Source: Saccoglossus kowalevskii (taxonomy: Eukaryota > Hemichordata > Enteropneusta > Harrimaniidae). From it: a DNA stretch of 55,559 nt. Position numbers and translations under genes: made by a program. The notes beneath the pieces are model-generated. The model saw only the letters and a program-made list of their open reading frames with translations, did not search any database and was not told where the DNA came from. Every line of letters starts with the position of its first letter. The stretch's first letter is position 1. Where the stretch lies: the NCBI RefSeq assembly GCF_000003605.2, contig NW_003107089.1, positions 1,580,353 through 1,635,911 of the forward strand, written 5' to 3'. Positions 47,600-55,559 of this stretch are shown here, piece by piece.

Positions 47600-47945
47600 G
47601 TCGAGCGGAGTTTATCATATGAGTGGTTGTCCATCGTCGTCCGTCAACTTGTTTTCAACTTCCTCTTGAAAACTACAAGCCTGATTACTTTGATACTTGA
47701 TGTGAACGCACCTCGGGTAGACCTCTCTCAGATTTTTTTCATTTAGAGTTTATATGTTCAATTCTCTAATTTTGATGAATATCTTTTGTCATTTTTGGTA
47801 AAAAGTGATATTTTTGACTTCTTGTTGAAAAACCGCAAGTCAATTGCTTTGATATTATACATCATAGGTACCTCATGTGAACTGTTCATTTCGTGTTGAT
47901 ATCAATTCTCTAATTCGAAATGTGTATTGCTAACAACGGAGCTAT
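47600..47945. repeat. Dispersed repeat of GTCGTCCGTCAAC type
   Basis: It opens CATCGTCGTCCGTCAAC and carries internal near-duplicates (CTTCCTCTTGAAAACTACAA and CTTCTTGTTGAAAAACCGCA, each followed by TTGATA/TTTGATATT), ending at GGAGCTATCTCAGCCGAGAG. This is a repeat style seen in molluscan and related genomes; the family is not named from sequence alone. Confidence 0.5.
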
Positions 47946-48511
47946 CTCAGCCGAGAGGCTGCTTGTCTTATTGTTTCTATACTAACAATACATGAGTCTA
48001 ATTGAACGTAAATATAAAGCGATTTTAAGTTCAATGCTTCATCACTCTGAAACGAGTCAAGTATAGAATTCATTCAGCCTGAAGTTGCGTCTAATTCTGG
48101 GAAATTACAAAGCGTACGTGCGATTGTGTACAGTGCACTTTCAGTACACGTGTTACAATTAGAAAATACTGCTCATTGGTGACTGATAAAATGACGTTCA
48201 ATGGCAAAACACAGAACAAATGTAACAGTCGTGAGATCGTTTACACTGTGTCAAGGGGCAAAACAAACTTGAACTTCTGCCCCAGGCATCAATAAATCAA
48301 CGCTGTATCTACAGCGTTCAATGCAGAGGATCATGTCAAATATTTGCATATTACACTCAACATTGTTATGCAAATCATGTATAAATTAGGTCACCACATG
48401 TGTAATTTCAATACATTATCGTTGTATTCCTGAAAGGTATATGCATATTAAAATAAATCATATAACATATTAATATCATTCAGATCTCAGAAACAGATGA
48501 TGTTTTTTTCG

Positions 48512-48513
<2 letters not shown>

Positions 48514-48563
<50 letters not shown>
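48514..48563. repeat. (AT)25 microsatellite
   Basis: Fifty bases of uninterrupted alternating A and T. Confidence 0.99.
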
Positions 48564-48565
<2 letters not shown>

Positions 48566-49184
48566 ATATATGGTCTTCATTGTCAGTACTATATTCCCAA
48601 AATACCAAAAAATTACAAGTAAACAAAACATTGCAATGGTCAGTCTGAAATGTTGTTCAAGTCACTTTTTAATTATAAGGCATGGTTACGTAGACACCAT
48701 AAACATATTTCGAGTAAGGGTTGTGTTTTCAGATGACATTTACTTAAAAACAGTTTCAAAAAATGAAGGGTTATTCTAATAGGTTGAAAGGTATTTGCTT
48801 CTAAAAGTGCTGAAATATTGAAATCAACCACACACCAAACATATACGTTCACGTTTTTCTGTACCATTTCTCATGTCTATTTCTATGCTTAACACATGGC
48901 ATGGGCAACATAATACGATGAGTATGAATGTTAACAACTGATAAGTATCATTTTTGTATCTAAGTTTGTTAATTTACTGAGAGACGATATGTCACCACGA
49001 CAATCAGAATACAGAAGAGATTTAAATCTACAGGTGAGCTACTTTACGAACTTATCAACATTACCTACTGGCCGTAAATAATATGCGTTGTGTAATTTAC
49101 ATAAATACATTTGTTTGATTTCATATGCTCAGGTGTGTTTAACCGCAAAGTTCAAAATTACAAAACACTTTGTAGCATTGTGGA

Positions 49185-49630
49185 AGAAATATCATTATAT
49201 GCATATTTCAGAACAGAGGAGATATCAGATTTTAGAACGGCGATATCTTATCTTATATCTTAACGCAGACAATACAACTATCAACAAACTTCAGAGCTAA
49301 AGATATATTTTCATACTGTAAATTTCCAAAAACAAAGGAAATATCATGATATGCAGATTTCTTAATGAAGATATTATATTATTAAATGGAGATTCCACAA
49401 AAACAAACATAACAAAGGAGATATCATTGTAATAAGCAGATTTTTCGATATATCTTATGCCGATTTCAAAAGAAAGACGATATCGTATGCTGATTTCAGA
49501 ACAAAAGGTATAATAGATTTCGGAACAAGGGAGATATCATCTTATGCAGATTCCAGAACAAAAATATATCATCGTATGCAGATTACAAAGAAGATATTAT
49601 CATATATATGCATAATTCAAGAATAGCAAA
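49185..49630. repeat. Degenerate tandem repeat of about 36-40 bp
   Basis: Repeated words GAGATATCAT, ATGCAGATTTC and CAGAACAAA recur in order through the stretch with variable spacing, at least ten imperfect units. EcoRV-type GATATC cores recur. Confidence 0.7.
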
Positions 49631-51488
49631 ACGTTTATCTCAATTAACAATTTACAAGAATACCGGCTGCGCATATTAATAAGTCTATACTGTTCGCATT
49701 CCTAATCGTTTGGTGTTTTTTTCTTCCCCGGATATTCGGTCGGCCTTCGTCCGAATGTCTCTCTGACTTTCACTAGTCAAATAAACAACTCTCCACAATG
49801 CTAGTACACCATAAGGGTTAATTGTTCTGCGAAACATCAATATCGAGTTGTATCCAACATTTGTAATCAATTTAATTTATACGACCAAACAGTTTTGCTA
49901 GAGGGCTAGATCGAATATTTGAGTTTTGGTGAAACACTTTGCGCTGTGTTTCGCTGATTTTTGTCGGATGAAGATTATTTAAGTCACTCTCAAGTAATTG
50001 GATGTATCTATTTGCAACCATTAACAGCAGTTACAGTTGCACGATATATTCGAGCCCCTCTAGAACACTTTAAGTAAAGCTTGGAGGTCAATAGATCGCT
50101 GATATTTGCCCGGCTTGGCAAAAATTCTTCATTTTATGTGTTGCCAAATACGTGTCTTGGGAGAATGGTTAATATGCAAAAAAACTTGAAAGTAGTCGTC
50201 AAATCAGATTATCTAGATTAGACATGACCTCGAGGTGTAATTAGCGACCTCTATGATTGACTGAATCTAGTCTGCCGATTGGAGTCGGAAATACAAATCG
50301 TACCTATTATTTGGAAAAAAACAAAACAAAAAAACATACACACAATTTTAACGAGCAAATGTCTGTGGGTTTGTTTTGTCGATTTCTGGCCTGGCTGTTA
50401 GAAAGTGGTATATAAACTACTCGTATATTAGCGCTATGTTCCAAACATTTGCATGTACTAAGCGCTCGTTACTGGTGGTAATGTTCGCTCTTTCTGTATG
50501 AGAACGCTGAATTACAGAATACGTTCATTATAATCGCTTTAACACTTTAATACTAGGCGCTCTCTCTTTGAACAATAGGCTATTGCCATGTAGCCCTACT
50601 TTTTTCGAGACCTAATTTGTTGTTTTTGAGCTTGACCGATTAAATACAATATATATTTAAATTTGTGACCATGGGATTCAGAATGTACCGGTGACTAGTC
50701 CTCTGCAATGCCTCGATCTCTGACAACACAATATCTGCCACAAACAAAAACATTACACGTCTACAGTTGATGCTTTAATACACTGGAATGTTTAGCCTGT
50801 GATCGTTATTTTTGCGTTCATTGCAAGGGATTGTGGGTAATCAGTACGGGAAGTTACACATAATAGTAAGAAGCCCCGTGGGAATATCACCATTATAAGG
50901 ATTTTTTTCAAATTCACTTTTGGTAACAGTTTCCACGGTGCATACACGCACAAATACTCCCATGAACCATTTCAGTGTTGGAATAACACTGTGTACATAA
51001 TTGTACGATCGTGTGATATAAACAGAAAACCTTTTTCGAAAAAGATGATGAATTTTACAACGGCACAGCGGCAATTGTGAGAAGAAATTTAATTTATCCA
51101 ACGTCGTTTTCATGATTGATTCAGAGCCGTAAAACAACGTTCTCGTATATAGTGTCTGCCATGAATTATTCCCCTGAGTGCACATGTTACAGACCTTTGT
51201 TGTGAAACAAAATCAATTCGATCAGCAGTCTGAGTCTAAATTGCAATTGATGGAAACGCCGTTCATTCTTAAACAAAATCCGTAGCCCGGGGCTTGTTGC
51301 GAAGCTACTATTTTTTACCAAATGGCCATTATAAAGAGAAAAATGCACTTGTCCCATCAATGCGCAGTCATTTTTAATCGGCCGACGTTCAGGAAAGATA
51401 CATCCCTATTGGTCTCTGTGGAATACCCTCTTGGTTAGACATGCGCACAAATCCGGCAACTTTGAATTGGTGACAACTATACGTAGTG

Positions 51489-51530
51489 TATAAAGGTTTG
51501 ATAGTGGTGTTGCTCGGAAAACCCTCACTG
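51489..51530 (+). promoter_or_regulatory. Candidate TATA box and initiator for the second nAChR-like gene
   Basis: TATAAAGG at 51489-51496 is followed by CCTCACTG (51523-51530), an initiator-like sequence 38 bp downstream, about 105 bp before the candidate start codon. Spacing is slightly longer than the usual 28-34 bp. This is a sequence inference only. Confidence 0.3.
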
Positions 51531-51632
51531 AGGCGGACTATACGTGTTCATTCTCTCAGCGACAGGTGCGTACATTTACTCACTTCGTTCGTTCACCGGA
51601 CCGCATTGACGACAACGTGAGGCAAGAGGAAA

Positions 51633-51687
51633 ATGTTATTTCGTCATTGGGCGAGAACGTCATTGGCGCTATTCATCTCAATAAAAG
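51633..51687 (+). CDS. First exon (signal peptide) of a second, tandem nAChR-like gene
   Basis: The ATG at 51633 opens MLFRHWARTSLALFISIK plus one base of a Gly codon, then donor GTGAGT. Length class, hydrophobic core, terminal IK and the phase-1 donor all match exon 1 of the nAChR gene 25 kb upstream. The bases before both starts are also similar (CGACAACATGA against CGACAACGTGA, with the ATG displaced). No exon 2 is recognisable in the remaining 3.9 kb, so the body lies beyond the window. Gene A's 7.85-kb first intron makes this plausible. Assignment rests on a short exon and is inferred. Confidence 0.5.
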
Positions 51688-54600
51688 GTGAGTATTCATT
51701 CATATTGTTTCATTAGATCCCTGAATAAAAAACAAAATAATAATAACCTGCGAACTTGGCCCTGTTGATAAAAGTAAACAACAAGTAATCAAGATACAAT
51801 CTAGTCTCCGCGCCTCATTTCTGAATTGAATTGATTGCGATCGTAACGCACGAATTCGACATTCAATATTAATTATAGCAAACACGGTTTAAGCGTGTAG
51901 ATTTCACCACCGGCGCCTTAAAAGCTACACACATATTATATATTAAGTTAATTAAAATAGGCGTGGAATAATTACCACTCTTAATTGAGTTCAACTGTCT
52001 GATAATCATACGTAGCGACTCTCCCAATGCGGTGACAAATTACATCGACACATGGTGCATAATTAAGTAATCGCCGCGTGCTATATATTTCATCAGGATT
52101 TCTACATAACGATAGTTTTCTCATATTTGATCAAAATGTTACTACCGGGGTTTCTGACATTTCAAGATCAATGCGTCGATGCGATGTCTGTTATGATTAT
52201 TTCAAGTATTATCGCCGCAAATGTGTTGTTTCCGTGAAACAAACCGCGGCGGTGGTATCGATGATCTCTATACACCCACAGACTAATGTATAGGTATGTT
52301 ATAGGATGTTATTGCGTTCGTTATTTGCCTAACGTATTACAATTCTCTCACTGGCTATTGTCTACACACAAAAGATAATAACATTCGACTAACGTGGATT
52401 CCAACGAGTCTGTGGAGAATATCAAAATATATTTCCGCCTGGAGAAATAAACCCTACGCCTTATGATTTTCAACATTTTTATAAATCACGAAGAATTTCG
52501 AAATGATTTTGAAACATCTCAGAGAGCTAGACTGTCTCAATGTGTTTTAGAAAAAAAATACGTGCATCGTTATGCAAATTAACAAAATCGTATAACAAAA
52601 TTAAACAAAGTAGCGTATCCTTCTATCTACTAACAAGACACTTTTCTACTTTCAAATTGTTAAAAAATGGAGATATTGTGACGTAGTGGGATATTATCAT
52701 TCATTCTTGGAGGTGTGGAATGGTCCGGGTACACCGCGAGTGTGCTCGGCTGCCACCAGGATTGCCAGCTTGGAACTACACCTGTCAATAACTTCTGAAC
52801 TCATCAACCTCTCACCGGTAATGAGTATAGTGTTTTGAACTTTGACCTCTTGCACTAAACGTGTATCAATGACAAAAGAACGATGTCTCGGTACAAACAG
52901 GGTTGGGCGTTCATCTGTGAGGACGAGAAATGTTATAATATTTTAATTAACTATTATCATTGGTAGATTAATTAAATTCGAACTATAACTGTTTTCAAGT
53001 AAAAAGTGACGGCCGTGCAAATAAAAGTGACACGTTTCTACTAAACGCGAGCGGCAAAATAATGCATGCATATACTTGTACGACCGATGCGGAACAACAC
53101 ATCTCCTTGACAAGTGAAAAAAACGATTGAAGCAGTTTATATTTGTTGCAATAATATATCATCTGTAATTTTATAGCAGTCAGACAATGCCAAAGCAATC
53201 GTACCCTGAATGTATTAATAATAATACCCAAACCAATTGGCATTAAACAACAAACTAACTAACACATACACATGACGGATGCATGATAAATTTATTACTG
53301 AGTCATGTGATAAGTATTGGGAAAAATTATTAGTAGATTCTACTTTGTTTAATTAGGGATTGGGAAATAAGTAATAATTTAAATTTCCCACAGACGATAA
53401 ATCCGTTCTATGGGAAATTTACCGGTGACTACTTAGAAGGAGTGTTTGCATAAGCATATCGCGACCTGTATTATTCATCGGTGCCGATGACTGGACAGGC
53501 AGTTAGCAACATATGACGTGAACGTATTTAATTTCATTAAAATGTATGTATTTTATTCGAACCAGTTGTATTACTAAAGTACTAAAATTCGCATATTTAT
53601 TTTTTGTATTAACTTAAAGTATGACCTTCTTTAATTGAACTAAACTGTATTATATTTGTACGTTTTACGATACAACCGCTGTTACAGTAGTTTATGTTCA
53701 ACATTTGGATTTTTGTATATTGTTATTTTATTCGTCAGACCTTAAATATATATACTAGACGAGTATATCAGTACTGTGGTGTGAAAATACATTGTTTTAA
53801 GAATCTAAGCTCTAGTCACCATGGATGAAAATAACTAAAACAATGTCCACTTTGTAATAAATTGTTCTTTTGGTCAATATAAGCCTCGATATATTATTGT
53901 CGAGCAATTGGTGGTTGTATTCAGTGAATGGCGGTCATTATGTCAATATTTTAACGCTTTCACCATAGTTTTGATTCTATAGTGGGAATGTATACCATAT
54001 CTTGAATTATGTAGTGACATTGGGTGGAACAATTCGATTATTGTGAATATGGGTATTAATTTGGTTTTCAAAAAATGAGAAAAAACATTTTCAATCTTGT
54101 GTTACAATTTCTCTAAAACTAGTGACTTTTGCAAAATATTAGACAAATTTCCTATGAGTGGGTTAATTTCATACGAAAGTAAAGTGATGTTTAACGTTAC
54201 TATTGGTCCGTGATTTTAAATACTAAAACAATGAACATTATATTGCGATTCATGACAAACTTTCTCATAAACTATGAGTAAAAAATCTAGCTTAAAGCAG
54301 GTGTCACTAATTTAACTAACTCTGAATTTTTTTTCAGGACTGAGCAATTTGTAAACTTTTCGCGGTTTGCAATGTAATGCTACTTAATACACAAAGTGGC
54401 CTGTCATAATGTATATATTAATGATTTATAGAATAAACTTGACATTTTATGAATACATTGTCAACGGTAACACATGGCTCTGGGAGAATCGTGTATACCT
54501 GCGCAAATTACCCCCAAAATGCTCAATTAAGCGTTCCTATTTAGTTTAACATGTATTTTCAATTGACTCGTTTGCTAAACAGCAAGGACAGCTACATCGT

Positions 54601-55559
54601 CACTTTCACTGATGGGCATAAGCAATAAACCGTGACGGCTCTCAGGGGGCTAACACTAATCATCCAGAAAAACTCTAGTTCCAAGAATGAAATTACGATT
54701 AGCTAATATATTTTAACACATAAAACTACAACAATTTTAAATCCGTGTTTATGTAATAATTTGTTCAATATCAGTCACGTCAGTACACGGAATATATGAA
54801 CATAACCGCACTGCGCAGCTCAAAGTCATATACAGTGCACTAAATTCGTGGTGTACGCGAGTTATAGCCGAGAATATACGCCATCACATCTATACATTTG
54901 TATTATGTGGGTACCACAGCTGTCCGTAACAACAGGGGTTTTATTGCGTACGCCCAATACCAGTAGAACAATAATTAATAGTGCTCGCCCAGGGCGCCAT
55001 TCCAGATGTACGAGGTATTCCATTTTGACTAGTATAATTAAAAAGACGCGGAAATGAACATGGACATATCCAGAGAGAAAATATATTGGGTGATTAGGAA
55101 AATACTAAGCACACTCTCTCGCTTGATCTCATAGTTGTGACGTCATAACCAGCGTGAGAAGGGTAGGATTTACATGTGACCGGGTAATAACCATCAATAA
55201 TAAATCATCTGTTCTATCGTTAAAACTGACACTTTCAGAAAGTTACGTTGACCCGGTTTTTGCCTTCGCGGATCATATCAAAGCGCGGTTATTGATAATG
55301 TATGTCGGAACCATCCATCCATCAATCAATCGCGTTAATTATCGTCGAACGCAAACATAAACTAGGAATATTATGATATTACTATGTTGCTTATTTCACT
55401 ATAAATCATGGAGACTGGTAACTAGAAATAATTACTAGTTACAGTAACTGGTAGACTGGCATTGTTTAACACCGTCCGAGTTTGAGTTGTTTATCTAAGG
55501 AATGTTTAAATGTTGCACATAGACGTGAGTTTTCCCCACATAGCTTTACATACCAAATA
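51688..55559. other. Presumed first intron of the second nAChR-like gene
   Basis: No exon with nAChR motifs ([20 protein letters not shown] pair) was found. Nothing else recognisable. Confidence 0.4.

Larger units (their letters stand above)
46430..51480. other. Intergenic sequence between the two nAChR-type genes
   Basis: Apart from the repeats listed separately, no gene was recognised. T-rich runs near 46555-46610 and A-rich runs are frequent. Open frames are short and motif-free. Confidence 0.5.

Noticed and set aside
55154-55360. Frame containing RVITINNKSSVLSLKLTLSE, faintly like nAChR exon 2
   Set aside because: It lacks the preceding LFxxYNKLIRP helix, the correct spacing and an acceptor; resemblance is too weak for an exon of the second gene.

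Overview
The window is AT-rich animal genomic DNA: spliceosomal introns, decayed LINE and Penelope-type retroelements, palindromic MITE-like repeats and a 64-bp minisatellite. It is not prokaryotic; no operons, ribosome-binding sites or CRISPR arrays are visible. The repeat flavour (LINE C-terminal peptides, AAATGGCGG-type tandem repeats, a CxxCQ zinc-ribbon-like peptide) suggests a marine invertebrate, most likely a lophotrochozoan, but an invertebrate deuterostome cannot be excluded from sequence alone.

The one complete gene I can support is a nicotinic acetylcholine receptor (nAChR) alpha-type subunit on the + strand, 26256-41370. It can be assembled from six exons: signal peptide 26256-26304; 34155-34294; 35442-35486 (45 bp); 36974-37083 (110 bp); 39016-40015 (1000 bp); 41230-41370. 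All junctions are GT-AG and phase-compatible, giving 1485 nt and a 494-residue protein. The exon plan matches that of vertebrate heteromeric neuronal nAChR genes. A second signal-peptide exon of the same type, with the same phase-1 donor, lies at 51633-51687 on the same strand, so a tandem paralogue probably begins here and continues beyond the window. A decayed copy of the last exon sits inside intron 4 (about 37360-37535). Together these indicate repeated local duplication of nAChR sequence.

Layout: 1-13 kb is gene-poor, with a LINE relic (about 2.1-3.5 kb), a 48-bp tandem repeat, several copies of a CpG-rich palindromic element, a foldback repeat (10.2-10.6 kb) and a 152-bp tandem repeat (11.4-11.9 kb). 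13.06-18.26 kb is a 64-bp-unit minisatellite with higher-order structure and a 954-N gap. 18.3-26.2 kb holds a Penelope-like reverse-transcriptase relic near 22 kb and nothing else clear. 26.2-41.4 kb is the nAChR gene; its 7.85-kb first intron carries at least three LINE relics on the same strand and a 347-N gap. 41.4-51.4 kb is repeat-rich intergenic DNA, with a near-identical 466-bp duplication next to a 50-N gap (possible assembly artefact), a second copy of the 10.2-kb repeat, an (AT)25 microsatellite and a degenerate tandem repeat. 51.5-55.56 kb is the start and first intron of the second nAChR gene.

No previously undescribed system is demonstrated. The most informative points are the nAChR cluster, its vertebrate-like exon structure, the exon-6 relic, and the two small palindromic repeat families.
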